Below are positions 1-12,460 of a DNA stretch of 64,000 nt, in pieces. A model generated the notes under the pieces. The model saw only the letters and a program-made list of their open reading frames with translations. It did not search any database and was not told the DNA's origin. Source of the stretch: Temnopleurus reevesii (taxonomy: Eukaryota > Echinodermata > Echinoidea > Temnopleuroida > Temnopleuridae). Position 1 is the first letter of the stretch. Each line of letters opens with the position of its first letter. A program made the position numbers and the translations under genes. The DNA is taken from positions 49,915 through 113,914 of the forward strand of contig BQKZ01000425.1 in the NCBI GenBank assembly GCA_036244855.1, written 5' to 3'.

Positions 1-34
1 ACATAAGTTAGGTTCACACATACAGCCGAGGTCT

Positions 35-330
35 ATGGATTCAGACACTATGACAGTCCTACAGAAGCTTATACATCAGCGAGTAGGCAAGTTTGTACAA
101 ATCGCCTTCTCGCCTTCTCGACTTAACCAAGGCACCATGGCGAGTTTGTTCAAGTCACCTTATCAGCATCTCGTCCAAGACAATGCGCCTAGAAATATGG
201 AAGCTCATACATGCAGCCCGATGGCGAGTTTGCACTAGTTGCCCTCTCATCTTGAACAAGGTGCCAAGGCAAGTTTGCACACATCGCCTTCTCACCTTTT
301 CGATCCTAACACTTCACATTAGTGAGATAA
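35..330. repeat. Degenerate internal repeat block
   Basis: Three loosely spaced repeats of a motif of the form GGCAAGTTTG or GGCGAGTTTG followed by a TCGCCTTCTC-like segment occur near 83-120, 150-170, 220-250 and 270-295. A GGTTCACACA motif near 11 is matched in inverse by TAGTGTGAACC at 579, so the block and the MITE at 401-578 may together be the remains of a larger inverted-repeat element. The open frames here are repeat sequence, not a gene. Confidence 0.35.
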
Positions 331-400
331 TAACTTGCCATCACACTGCACATATAAGCTTCCGTAGCAGTATCATAGTTTCTGAAACCTTAAGGTTGTA

Positions 401-578
401 AGGGGGTGTTGCTCAAAAGTTGCAATTGATCGCAAGTTGCAGATGATCGGAACGTGCCAATCAAAATCATTGTTTCATGCGCATCTTGTTAAATGCGCAT
501 ACCGTGCGCGAATGAAAATGCTTGTTGCAATCTTCAAAGTTGCAGTTGATTTGCAGCTGATTTTGGGCAACACCCCAT
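401..578. mobile_element. MITE family B, copy 1
   Basis: Terminal inverted repeats read AGGGGGTGTTG at the left and CAACACCCC at the right, with a longer sub-terminal inverted match (AAGTTGCAATTGAT against a right end with TTGCAGTTGATTTGCAG). TA dinucleotides flank both ends (399-400 and 579-580), as for Tc1/mariner-type insertion. Similar copies lie at 8528-8680 and 38005-38169. No coding capacity. Confidence 0.85.
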
Positions 579-580
579 TA

Positions 581-2660
581 GTGTGAACCCTTCAAGTCCC
601 ATACTATACTGAATCATAGGAATTCATGCCCTTATAATTCATTCCAAACAATTTCTGACTTTATTAGTGACCTGCTTTAAACTTATTCATTTTCACTTCT
701 TGATAATTATCACAACTAATTGCATTTTACATACTTCATAGATCAAAGAGGCGAAGAAAGAAAATTTTGGAGTGATATCTCTGTAGGCTTTATACTCAAG
801 TCAGTGTAATATTTTGATAAAGAAACAAGTTGATGGTTATCTGTAAAATGGGATAAAATCTACGAACTGTGCTTTTCATTTTCTTTTATCATTTTTTTTA
901 ACTTGATTCTCCAATTGTATCATTTTAACAATCAGAAGTAAGATAACAATCATTAGAGTAGACACCATGATATAATACATGCTTTTTGTCAAAGGAGGGG
1001 GCAAACGATTTGACATGTTAGAAATGATAAAATGGATCTGTGAGGGGTACTCATATGACCAAACAGATAAAAGGTCAATAATGTCTTTAGGCTGCTAACA
1101 AACCACAACTATAGGAACAAATTCTCCCCTAGACAGATATCAATTTGTAATAATGGTGCATCAAATTTTGATACAATCTCATGCCTATTGTACTCTCAAA
1201 GAATTTCATTACGTGAAGATTCCCCGGGTTTAAGGGAGGTGTTTTCTGTGAATAACCCGTAATTATAAACACATAAATCCCAATAGACAGGTGTGTATTT
1301 CAATGCTCTGCAGGTGAAAAGCAATTATCATCGTCATTAAAAATAGACTGCGATTGTGAAGAGATGCTTAAAGGTTAAGTCAAGATATGATTGTTTTTAT
1401 ACATGAAAATATGTCTGGTGTTATACTAAGAAATAATTGTGCATAAATGAAAGATCTTTCAAGTAGTGACATTCTAAAATAATCAAAAAGTTTGCCAGTT
1501 TACTAAGAAATGCATATGTTATGAGTTCTTTGCCCGACATAGCATAAAGTAATGTATGTAAACTGGATTCAAAGTAATGTAGATCAAATGTTACTAACTG
1601 GTTTAGGAAATACCACATAACTACGTTTGGTGGCAAGAAAAATAAATAAATTTGAATCTATTAGGCAAGCTGCCAATTAATTCAAACATGCTTAATACAT
1701 TGTACGTACGAGTGCAAATTGTATAAAAAATATAAGTAGACATCATGCAAACGTCACAAAAAATTGGTACACAAATATTTTTAAATAGTTTTGTTATGAA
1801 ATATAATCATTTTTTTCTGACAAATCTCTGGGAAAATTCTCTTTCCATAGTCTTCAATTCCATCATTTGAAGGAAAACCTTACTAATCAAACTGATGCTG
1901 CTTCAAACATGCAAAAGCACATCCACATAAGAACCCTGGAAAGCTTTTCCTTTCAAAAACTGAAAGGGAAAATCTTTTTGTGTCGATCATTTTATGGGCC
2001 ATTGTAAGTGGATTTGAAAGAATCACTTTTTGATGCGAGTCATTTCACAGTAAATGAAGCGGGTGACCCGACGAAGACAAATGTAAATATATACAGGGCA
2101 ACCAGGTCAGGCTGGTACCGTGGTCATTCTCTTCTAAAGCCCCATTTACACTTATCCGGAAATTAGCAGGTATTTAGCCAGTGTTTTTAGTTTGATAAGG
2201 CACAGAGACTGTTCTACAGTTAATTTTTTGTCCTAATTCATTGTCTGATACAGTGTTAAAAAACCTGGTTTTCATATGGTGGTTTTCGGTATGAGCATGA
2301 ATGGAATATCACTCTCTGTTCACAGAAAGGATAAACACTTTTGGAACATGTTTTAAACAAAAAAATATCCAAGTAGAAATTGTAAAACAGCTGAACGTAC
2401 CGTTCCTCAAAAAAAGGTGTGGCAACCCAGTTCATTTGAAAATTGATAAAAGAATAGCATCAAGACGTGGCGCAGATAATCTGTGAAGATTGAAGATTGA
2501 AGAGCGCCATCAAATCCAACAACAACGCATGGACAATCCTGAATCTATACTTTTGCATTCAATGCTATTTTGATCATTATTGTTCACATTTTTGATTGAC
2601 AATTGATGGATTGAACTATCAATCACATAAAAAAGAAGAGGAATAATACAACAAATCAAT
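581..2660. other. AT-rich intronic sequence, no feature recognised
   Basis: I see no exon, RNA gene or repeat with identifiable ends here. Stop codons are frequent in all frames, and the few open frames of about 60-70 codons have no recognisable motif. Confidence 0.5.
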
Positions 2661-2663
2661 ATT

Positions 2664-3021
2664 ATTGAATAATTCTTGCCTTATCCCAACATGGATAAAC
2701 ACTGATTGACAGTGCTTTTACCAAGAAGCTGAGAAAAAAATCTCAGGCATTCTCGGGAAGGAATCGAACCCACGATCTCCTGATGACTAGACAGGCGTCT
2801 TACCACTAGACCACCGAGAGCCGATGGAAGTGGCGGGCTCGATTCGTGTTATAGCAGCAGGTACTGCGTAAATATCAATTGAATGATTTTTGTGTTGGGT
2901 GGATAAATAATTGAATAATTCTTGCATTATCCCAAGCACTGTCAATCAGTGTTTATCCATGTTGGGATAAGGCAAGAATTATTCAATTATTTATCCACCC
3001 AACACAAAAATCATTCAATTG
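2664..3021. repeat. Foldback of SINE tails flanking a tRNA-derived SINE head
   Basis: The segment 2876-2933 and the segment 2963-3021 are near-perfect inverted copies (58-59 bp arms beginning and ending with CAATTGAATG and its complement). The left segment 2664-2718 is a further inverted copy of the 2935-2985 region. Read on the minus strand, a tRNA-like head (2751-2820) runs into this tail sequence, so the block looks like SINE copies inserted in opposite orientations and partly truncated. The DNA could form a cruciform. Confidence 0.8.
2751..2820 (-). repeat. tRNA-derived SINE head with A and B boxes
   Basis: On the minus strand the sequence has an A-box-like TGGTCTAGTGG, a consensus B box GGTTCGATTCC, a D arm (GTC and GAC around TAGTGGTAA) and an anticodon-arm-like CCTGT/TCAGG. 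The acceptor stem is partly paired (TCTCGG with CCGAGA). T-stem and anticodon-stem mismatches, and continuation into repeated tail sequence, argue for a SINE or tRNA pseudogene rather than a working tRNA. The loop would place AGT at the anticodon. Confidence 0.75.
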
Positions 3022-3875
3022 AAATCAATATTATTTATGAATGGTATATGATGAAACTATGAAAAAAATATGTCATCAGCATGAATTAACAGATTTACTT
3101 ATTGACATGGTTCACTGAAATGAATTAGGTTTCAATGATGGAGTTGGGAAGTAATATTCTTATTTTTTCGAAAGCATGCTACAAAATTTTTCATTAATTT
3201 GATTACATTTACAACTTCAATTTCACTTATAAATCCCCTGCTGAAATTTAATAATTCCCCCTTTGTGAGGTTCTGGTCTTTCAAAATACTTGTAAAAAGT
3301 GACTACAGTAATTAATTTTCACCCTGGAGATGGACAATATTGAAAAATGGGACTGCCACAGAAGATCTACTCTCGCTGAAAATAATCAATCATCTCGAAA
3401 GCCCCAGTTTCCTCCTCTCTTTCATTCATGTTCAAATCATTTCATGAACATGTCATGTCTGTAAAATGCTGAAATGAATCATGACTGCATGAATGAAATT
3501 CATTTCATTCCTCCACTTCTACACTCAATCCCATGATTTAGAGGCGGGTTCAATCTTGCATAGCGTGTGATCGCAATTTCTTGTGAGAGGGAATGAAAAT
3601 GTGTGTCTTTACCATTTTGAAACATGAAATATTGTATTGTGATTGATCTAAAGTAGAGGAATTGAGACCAAGATGGAGAAACAGGGAGAAGTAAGTAGAA
3701 GTACATGTAAGAGGGGGTGGGATGGAGTAGTAAGAGGTATGCAGAATGGTGGAAAAGGTAATATTCTACACAGAGGAGGAGGAGGAATAAAGAATAGAGT
3801 CATGAAGATGTTTAAAAGAAGGAGATATAGAGAAAGAATTGAGCTAGGGTGAAAGAGAAATTATGGAAAATGGCA
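3022..3875. other. Intronic sequence, no feature recognised
   Basis: AT-rich in the first half. The second half (about 3690-3870) becomes purine-rich on the plus strand with GAGGAGGAGGAATAAAG-like runs. No supported exon or element. Confidence 0.5.
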
Positions 3876-4051
3876 CAGTCCAACCTTGTTTATAAAGAGC
3901 ACTGATATAACGAGATCTCGATGTAACAAAGTAGTTTTCCTGGTCCCATCTCTTTGCATTTTATTGTATTTTGGCCCTGATATAACAATGTTTCGATATA
4001 AAGAGATAATTTCTCTAGTTCCAAGGACCTCCTTATAATGAGGTTTGACTG
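3876..4051. mobile_element. MITE family H (pogo-like ends), copy 1
   Basis: It begins CAGTCCAACCTTG and ends AGGTTTGACTG, followed by TA at 4052-4053. Internal sequence (AGTTTTCCTGGTCCCATCTC, then CCAAGGACCTCC near the right end) matches in inverse orientation the element at 18633-18807 and more distantly 21725-21900. CAG-first termini with TA target duplication are typical of pogo/Tigger-derived MITEs. The open frames across it are chance. Confidence 0.85.
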
Positions 4052-4053
4052 TA

Positions 4054-6290
4054 CAAAGACAAAACAAATGAAGAGAGGGAGATGAAAACAAAACAAAAGG
4101 GAGATCAAGGAGAGTGATAGAAAGAGCTGGAGATAGGGGGATAGGAAAGGTGGGGAGAGATAGAGAGAAAGGGAGGGATAGAGAGAACGAGAGAAAAAGA
4201 GATAGAAAAAGAGCAAGAGAAAATAAAAAATGATTGGAATTGGTGTGTTACAGAAAGGTAGGTGGAATGACCAGGGAGACCCCCCTAAAACTTTTCAAGT
4301 GTTGATTGATGATGTACGATTAGAAAACCGGACGTGAATAGAGTACCCACTTGTTTGGTGGTGTCGTGAACACAATCAAGCGCTACTACGACAAATAACG
4401 CTCCACATCATGAGAGAAAAGTCAATTGGAAATAAAACATGATACCTCGACACCACTATGGAGCACAATGTCACATTCGTGAGCAGGTAATGGGGTATCG
4501 AATGCGGGGATTTTAATTAACTTAGGGAGAACATGGATAGTTAATTGGAAATTACGTGATTAGATTATGACACGAGAGCTGGAAACATATGGCAATCTAT
4601 ATAGCTGCAACATTTTACAAGATTAAAAAGAAGAAAAAAACATATGTGTAGAGATGGTAGAGAATTTATTCCCATCCCAGGCACCCTTTTTATTCAATAC
4701 ATTTCATTAAAAACAAATTCAATTATTAAGCAGGTTTTCAAATAATCTGATATCGTGTAAAGGGAACAGGAGATACCCTATATCTAGTCACAAGTAGATG
4801 GCTTATGATATACAAGAAAAGGACAATAATCATACATGATGGAAATATTCTCATCCATTCTTTTCTCATGAAATGCCTGTAAGACAAATAAATATGCATT
4901 TACATCTAGGACTACATCTGTATAAAATAATGTCCACTTAGATGTGATGTTGCCAATTCTTGCAACATTCTTTTTTGCAAGAAATTGAATAATTGTTTGT
5001 TTAACCTGTTTGATTTTTATTTTGCCAAATAAATGTGCGAATTGAACTGAAATGAATAATTTACCTTTTTCGCTGGCTGCCATTTCATCATGCTTGTGTA
5101 TCAGGGGCCTCCACGTTGAAAATCCTTTAGCACAAACCATTGGCAACAATTGCAAAATGGCAACATATGCATACAGCAAAGTGTTGCCAATTCAAGGGAA
5201 CATTAATTATAATCTATGAAGTAATACGTCATGTGAAGAGTCTGTTACAGTTGTATGGTATTGACCTCCTTCAGTACAATTGAAAATGTCATCTTGGATT
5301 CTCCATTGTTGCATAAATTTGCCGGTAATCTGGTTTTATTTAGTTAATCAAGTCAAGGAAAGGTTGTGTGAATACTTTGCATGAATGCAAAGCTCTATCA
5401 GTTAGCTGTGACAGAAAAAAAGAGAAGTGAAAACAATAAAGGTAATTCCAAAATATGAATAAATCCAAGATATATTTCCAGTGCACTCGTGTGGTACATG
5501 AATACAGCCAACTTTGACTTCAACTCCAATGATCAAAAATGTAATTTGACTACCTGGGTGAGTCTCAAAATAAATTCCTGCCAGTGATGATGTATACAAA
5601 TGTCTCCTGGAATTCCATAACTCATAAATGCCGTTGAGAGAATAAGAACATGATGAATATCATAACTTTCCCAAAGCAGCTAATGATGGCGGAGGCATCA
5701 TGAACGGAAGATGGCAAGTGTACGTGAGAAATCTCAAAACTCGCTTCCACCTGGCTGCGTTAATGAATGAAGCATTGGGAACTTGTCACAACAAAACCTT
5801 CGTCTGATATTGAAAGTCCGATATTGAAAGGAGGGAGAGAAAAAAAATCTCATAATAAACCGTACAAGGATCCAACAATATGGGACTATTATGAAGAGAA
5901 TGGGAGAAATCTGTAATCCAATATCTAAGCTCCGATCAGGTGTTGATGACACCGGGAGGATGAGAGAGATATTGCACACAATGCATCCGGTTGAGCGAAA
6001 GACTGAACGAGGGGGGAGTGAATAGAGTGGATGTATCAATCAGAGTATTATTGTCTCAGCACGGAGGGGCTAGCCGTCGACTACGGTCGCGCTTGACGGT
6101 GGTGGATTCCCCTGGTGGCTTGTGTTCTCCTTTCTGCTTGGGTTCCCATCAATGCTCTGTGCTGTGCTAATTCACACGCTGCATCCAGTGTTGGCTGCGA
6201 TGGTGGGATGATGATGATGATGACGGTGGAAGCGGTGATGAATGCTTTGAATCTCCCTCTCTTTCTCTGCCCACGCTGTTCTCTGGTTTT
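4054..6290. other. GA-rich tract then intronic sequence; GC-richer block near 5990-6250
   Basis: A GA-rich simple sequence spans about 4071-4230. The stretch 4290-4600 is less repetitive and carries several TAATTA and TTAATTAA homeodomain-type cores. An open frame at 4784-5179 has no motif I recognise. Around 5990-6200 CpG-containing sequence appears (GTCGACTACGGTCGCG), followed by a GATGATGATGATGATG run at 6208. These may be regulatory but nothing proves it. Confidence 0.35.
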
Positions 6291-6557
6291 CGCAACCTCT
6301 CTTGCTCTCTCTCTCTTTCTCTCTCTCTCTCCCATGTACTCTGCTTTCGTTTCTCTGTCTGCCTCGTTTCTCTGTGTGAAATTTTTGATATTTTCTCAGC
6401 TTTCCAATCACTCCCCACACCATTTTAGTGAGTGCTTTCTTTCACTACCTTCCTCCCTTTACATTTCTATCTTTCCCTCTGCCTTCCATTCTCTTACCTA
6501 CAAATTGATCAATGTTACTTTTTTTCTGATGCTAGCCCCCCCCCCCCCCCCCCCCCC
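6291..6557. repeat. CT microsatellite and a C homopolymer
   Basis: CT-rich simple sequence around 6295-6335 continues loosely to about 6500, then a run of about 22 C at 6536-6557. The long open frames here in several readings on both strands are products of the simple sequence. Confidence 0.9.
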
Positions 6558-6664
6558 TCTCTTTTGTTTCTTCTGTCTTTCTACTTCACCCTTTCTAAAT
6601 GCCTCTCAAGCTCCTAGATGCACCTAATTTCAGTACATAAAGTGCTTTTCTCTAATTTCAGTTA

Positions 6665-6863
6665 CTGTATAAGCCAATATTTTGGCGTACAGATATTTTC
6701 GCGATTTCTGACCAGTTTGACACATTGGCGTGTTGTTATTTTCACGTTTTTGAAAGTGTTTGTACACAAATGAATGTGCATCATATAGAGTGGAAATTTT
6801 TGCGAGGCCATAACCGCGAAATTAGCGAAAATAAAACCACCGCGAAAATTTCAGATTATACAG
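6665..6863. mobile_element. MITE family I, copy 1
   Basis: Ends are CTGTATAAGCC and TTATACAG, with TA flanks (6663-6664 and 6864-6865). Sub-terminal GCGAAAATTT-type sequences (TTTTCGCGATTT at left, CGCGAAAATTTC at right) are also inverted. A more degraded copy lies at 57344-57512 and shares the internal TTGTACACAAATG-like centre. Confidence 0.85.
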
Positions 6864-6865
6864 TA

Positions 6866-7562
6866 CCTTTTTTTCATTCTTTCTTTCTTTCACTCGCTCT
6901 CCCTCTCTGTCTCTACCCTTCTCTTCTGAAAGTGCTCCATGCTTCTACACATTGTTCAGGAGTCTCTTACAGCTCCATTCCCCGCACCCCCAAGTGAGCG
7001 AAAATGACTTTTTGCTTTCATCTTCCATGACCTCAAGAGGCCAGCATCAATCAACAGTTATAGAATCCTTCGCCTTGGAGATGCTTCATGCCCGAGACGA
7101 GACGTTAAATGCATAGGAGGTTGTGCACATCTAAAGATACACTTTCATGAGCTTTTCTATCTCAGACAATAAAAAAGATGACAAATTCACATCTCTGGAG
7201 AAAACTCTATAAATTCAAGTATTATCATCAGTTAATGTACTTGAAGTGGACTGGCAACTAAAAGTCATTTATAAGCGATGGACGTGTATGCTGCTACAGA
7301 TACATTGTTTATTCTCTCTGTCTCTCCTTATCCATCTGCCTCTATCTGAATATTCCCTACTCTCTCAGTGTGCTACCCTTTCTCTCTATTTATAAAGTCC
7401 CACTTATCTCTCCTTTTTCACTGTTTCTTTGGCACAATGTAACACCTCCTCTGTGAAGGCGTGACATGAATCTCCTTTGTTTCCACTATCATCTCAAATG
7501 TTCTCAGGCTGGAATACATCCAAGCTTGGAGGAAGAAAATAGATTCCTCCAAGATCCAAGTT
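6866..7562. other. Intronic sequence, no feature recognised
   Basis: Mixed CT-rich runs and unique sequence; no supported exon, RNA or bounded repeat. Confidence 0.45.
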
Positions 7563-7988
7563 AAAGGCTAAATCACACCTTTGCGGTTTTGGCCAATGTC
7601 TGCTATGTGTTCATGAAATTTGAAAGATGCTCCATGAATGCAATAATAAAGGAGGGAAGATATATGCTTGATCAATGTTGGAGGTGTTCAGCCAACAGTT
7701 GGCATTAAGATGCTCCATGAATGTAAAACTATGGAGGGAAGGAGGGAAGATACTTGATCGACATTGGAGGTGTTCAGCTGACATTCGGCATAAAGATGCT
7801 CCATGAATGCAAAAATATAGAGGGAAGGAGGGAAGATGTTTGATCGACATTGAATGAATTAAGCTGACACTCGGCTATGCACGCTTTATTTGTCAGCTAA
7901 GCATCTTTCCTCCGTATTCTTCCATTCACAGAGCGTCTTTCAAATTTCACGAACACTGAGCTATAAACGCAAAGGTGTGGTCCAGCCT
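7563..7988. mobile_element. Non-autonomous inverted-repeat element with internal tandem repeats
   Basis: The left end AAGGCTAAATCACACCTTTG and the right end CAAAGGTGTGGTCCAGCCT are inverted copies. The inverse match continues inward (GTTCATGAAATTTGAAAGAT at left; CTTTCAAATTTCACGAAC at right). Between the arms lie three tandem copies of an 83-86 bp unit. No transposase is encoded. Confidence 0.8.
7626..7870. repeat. Three-copy tandem repeat, unit 83-86 bp
   Basis: Units begin GATGCTCCATGAATG at 7626, 7709 and 7795, each continuing with a GGAGGGAAGATA-like segment, TTGATCRAYRTTGGAGG and a TCAGC-TGACA-like end. The frame on the minus strand is open across them only because the repeat length is near a multiple of three. 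Confidence 0.85.
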
Positions 7989-8525
7989 ACAGGATTCTCT
8001 TTTCTCTCCCTGGTTTATCTCACTCTGTCTTGTTGACAAGCTCAAGTATTTAGTGTCAAGTACTCCATCCGAATGTGTGACAAATTAACCTCATTAGCAC
8101 TCAGTTTCCTTCTCTTTGAAATTCGGGAAGGATACGGTAGGCGAGCTTGCCTGCTTATGCGAGGTTCTAGCAACGAGGAAAAAAAGAACTTGACTGTGTC
8201 GTCTTGGGGGTGATCGAGAGGTGCTCTTGTGTTGGAGGGAAATAAATGCTCTCTGGCACTTAGGCCATTAGGATAACATTTTGAACCATCAATGAGTGGA
8301 TAACATATGGAATGCAATCTTTCTGCATACTAAATGCTCCCAAAATACATTTTCTTTCCTAAGTGGAGTCATAATTTTTTTCTTGGAATAAACACAAGAG
8401 TCAAGAAAACATTAAATAGTATCCACATTAGAGGATGGATTTGATTAACAAATGAAATGGAAGCCTACGCTAAAGATTGTCAAAGAACAATTATTTCCCT
8501 TTATGAATTATAGACAGAATATGAC
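7989..8525. other. Intronic sequence, no feature recognised
   Basis: An open minus-strand frame at 8042-8317 has no recognisable motif. No bounded repeat seen. Confidence 0.45.
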
Positions 8526-8527
8526 TA

Positions 8528-8680
8528 AGGGGGTGTTGCTCAAAAGTTGCAATTGATCGCAAGTTGCAGTTGATCGGAACACGCCAATCAAGATCATTGT
8601 TTCATGCGCGTCTTTTTAAATGCGCGTTACAATCTTCAAAGTTGCAGTTGATTTGCAGTTGATTTTGAACAACACCCCCT
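8528..8680. mobile_element. MITE family B, copy 2
   Basis: The best-preserved copy of the family. The ends are AGGGGGTGTTG and CAACACCCCCT, perfectly inverted, with TA at 8526-8527 and 8681-8682. It is shorter than copy 1 because the internal GCGCATACCGTGCGCG palindrome-like segment is missing. Confidence 0.9.
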
Positions 8681-8682
8681 TA

Positions 8683-11600
8683 ATCTAATAGTACAACTCA
8701 AGAAAGTTGGGGTTGAATCTATATATAGGCCGAGTACACATGTATTTAAAGAAATTTTGGACAACATGGCATCACTAGAGTTGATAAATTAAATGATGAT
8801 GATGAAGCTATTTCTAGCAGTCCTCATTCATCTCTGAATATTTGCGCTTCAGTATTCAAATATAAAAAATATACCGTCATGAAAAACGAATCTATCCCCA
8901 ATGAATCTTTGTTCCTCTCAAAGTCATAGAAACAATTCTAAACAAACAAAAGACGACTGCTGAATGTGTGAATATTCTCCCTATATCCACTTTAAACATT
9001 TGCTATCAAATCTCATATTCACAAAACAATGCAAAATTTGAAAACGGACAGGCAAGTGGGTGCCTATCATCCCAATTTTTTTCTTTTCACGCCTTATGAT
9101 AGCTCTCTGAAAACTCTAGAACGTGTGCTGTCCTCACGGTTGTTACATCCTTGGCCAAACATTGGAAACTGGTCAGATAAATAGAAACATGAGCCTGACT
9201 TGAACTCTGTTCACAGATGTCACTACATACCTAGTATAGCTTCTATTTTCATCCCCCTTTTACAGGGAATGTATGACAAGTTTCCTAGTTTCGGTCAAAG
9301 TCAAAATCAAAATCGCAGAGCCTATAGTGCTCATAGTTCTGTAGTCCTTGTGCAATGGCGGGCTTTGAAGGGTAGTGTCAGAACACGCAATATAAATCCT
9401 TTACATTTTTTATCAATTTGATCCATTACAATTCTAGTAAAAGTGAAAATATAATTGCTGCAGTGGAAATACGAGGAGATAACTTTATGATCAATTTCTT
9501 CATGTAAAATGTAACTAGATAAAAGAAAATTAGTGTTTAATTGAACAGCACAATTATGAGAAAGGCTATCTATTCTTTAAAAATCAAGAAGACTTATAAG
9601 AAATCAAGATTAAATGAGATGTGAGATTGATGCTCCAATGTCAGTGATTGTAAAAAGTAGGCTAAAGAGAAAGGATACAATCTATATATAACGGTGCTTC
9701 CAAGATAGAAATTTCCACAAACTAGATCATGATATGGAGATATTTCAGAAAAAGTTCTTACTTAAAGAATTTTCTTGATGTGTGAGTTCTACTTACAGGT
9801 AGATATTGCAAACTTTTCTTTTGAAATAAAATGGGATAAAGACATTTTTTATTAATAAACGAAGGAGAAGGGAATTCCCATCTCCCTGGATATAAACCAA
9901 GCCATTTTCAACATTTAACAAAACAGGGTATTTGCACAATAAAAACTGATTGGGCTTGCATTGAAAAATCATGTGTTGAACGTATTATGCACTGCATGTA
10001 ATTTACAAATCATGTTGAAGAATTCCATTTCTAGAGCAATCAGCTACTGGGCAAACATGAATAACCCAGTACACATTTAAAAGTCAAGAAAGGGCCAAGT
10101 GGCCTTGACACATGAAGAAAGGGCAAAAACAAATATTGCAACAAATCATGATTTTTCGGCAGTTTTTTCTCGATCAATCACAAGGACTTGTGAAGTATTG
10201 TCTGGAAAAGATAAACGTAAATTCCATCGCACTTCAAAATTTGCAGCCAAAATAAACATGCCATTCACTAGTCCATTTGTAGTAAGATGGTTATATATAG
10301 TTCATCTTATAAACAGATTGTCTGCCGAATAACCAGGAAAATTTAAGATTCTATAAAATCAGTGATCAATCTTGCTGTTCAATAAGGAATCCCCATTTTC
10401 CTGACATTTCTTTACAAAGTTGCATTTTCCCCTAATCTGATTTAAATCTAAAATCCGTTCTGCCATTCAGGGAATAAATTTGCTGCTATCGCATCGCAAT
10501 ATGATATGCATTTTAGTATGAATCCTACACAAATGATAGTTTGTTCAGCAACTTTTTTCACATAGGAATGTAAAGTAAAATATTGAAAAACGTTTTCTCA
10601 ATATCTATAACTGCTCAGCCCAAATTCTGAAAACTGTGTTATCTTGTAAGTTAGCAAATATATGTTAATTGTAATAACAAGTAAATATTACGAGGCACCA
10701 TTGGCTAATTTTGCGCAATGTCTGCAGCGCTCGCATGAGATTAAAAGGGACCTTTGTGCACCCACCAATCAGAAGTACTTATTGCGCGCAATCAGCATTT
10801 GTTATGACAGTTAACATCGTTTTTGTTAACACAGAAGATGACACAGTTTTCAGAATTCCGCCCCTGATCAAATGTGAAAAGTTGAATTATTCCCTGTATA
10901 CTCTGCACTGTTTTAAGAATCCTTTTAAGCGAGAAATTGTGGTTCATTACAAATTCTAGCAAAAACTTACAATGTGGGTGTGATAAATATATCACTGGAT
11001 GAAACAAGGGTGTAGTCGAGGAATTCTCCTTTGCAAAATGCAAATAAACAGAAAATGAATCATGCAAAGCTCAAGATGAACATATTGATGAAGGAAAAGG
11101 AATTTCCATTGGATGGCATTGCATGCATCTTTGAAACACAATCGTAAAATGCGATTCCCGTTGGATTAGCCCGCGAGGGTTTCTTGACGTCTGTAACGAG
11201 ATTGGGGCAAAAGGGAGCCCTCGTTGGCAAGCACCATTGGTTGCCTGGCGTTTCCCAGAGGAGTATCCTAATACAAATGGCTCCCAGGAACGGGGATAAC
11301 AGAGAGGGAAACTTGAGGAATATTTCCTGAGAGGGGTTTTGAGATTCAACAGCATTTGAGGATGTTTTGACTTTTCAAGAGGGAAACGTCAGCAATTTAC
11401 GGCGGTTTTTCTCTCTTTCACCTGCAACTTCTCTAGAATAAGAACGCTTGAGGCTGTAGGATGAAAGAGAAACAACTTCTCCCTCAAACATGATTCAGAA
11501 ATCAAATAATCTAAAATAAATCAATGAAAGTATCCCTACTTTTTCTATGTAAGACTAACGTTCCTATCTCAGGGCTATTCCACCACTTATTCCTAGAATA

Positions 11601-12460
11601 TCATAAGCATAATAATAATATTTGAAGCAGTAAAAGCCACCTTAATTTCCTGGCTCTGAGCAGTTATGAACAGCTGATATCAAGCTTGTATCTTCCACTA
11701 ACTGTTTTATTAAAGCAAGGCCCTAAGACGCAACAAATTTCACAAATTAAACGGGGCAATGCTTTAAATTAGAAACAGTAAGTGAACTTTACATACATTA
11801 ATTTTTCAACCTATAAGTTATAGATATCCAGTCTTCTGTTGAAGAAGTCTATGTGCCATCAAATTCTTGAATAGGGGGAAAGAATAATTGCTTAAAAGAA
11901 TTGAAATAACAATTTTCTGACCTCTCAATTTATTTCAAGAGTAGGGTGAAAAGCTAACAAGAATGAAACTGTACATTGAAATTGCCTTGCACAAAGCCCA
12001 TAAGAGACAGAATCAAATTTCATAAATCAAGGTAAAGCGAGGGCAGTTAAATTAACGCCACACCAGAAAATTACCCCCTTAACAAAGGAAGGTGAAAAGG
12101 ATTACATATAGATCAAACTGTCCGGTAATAATTACATGAAGAAGTTATTCATCACGTATCCATTGATGTAGCCAGTGAGAAGGCCAATATTTACAATGCC
12201 ACTAGCATGAATTCATCTAATCCTTCGAAAAATGATTCGATTTCATTGTAATGATGTCATTCTTCATTGGCACAAACAACTACCTATGACCAAGGAGACT
12301 TGCTATGACTAAGAGATTGATATTTGTGCCGGCTTCATTGAGATTATCTTCCAACTGTACAGAGAATATAAAGAACAAAGCATATCTACGACAAACAACT
12401 CGATCTATATATTTGGGATTGACAAGTTGGAAGGGTTTGTTAGAATATGAGAAGGGAATT
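8683..12460. other. Intronic sequence; GC-richer block near 11090-11350
   Basis: Mostly AT-rich with no exon I can support. Positions 11090-11350 stand out as balanced in base composition, free of simple repeats, and open on the minus strand for 94 codons (11071-11355) without any recognised domain. It may be a conserved non-coding element. Confidence 0.35.

Noticed and set aside
401..578. PIF/Harbinger assignment for family B from TAA/TTA flanks
   Set aside because: The outer A and T belong to the inverted repeat; a TA target duplication explains all three copies better.
2751..2820. Functional tRNA gene (AGT anticodon)
   Set aside because: Stem mismatches and continuation into repeated tail sequence fit a SINE head better.
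4784..5179. 131-codon minus-strand open frame
   Set aside because: No recognisable domain, no convincing splice or start context, and the length is reachable by chance in a window this size.
6115..6627. 170-codon plus-strand open frame and overlapping minus-strand frames
   Set aside because: Driven by the CT microsatellite and C homopolymer; low-complexity translation, no domain.
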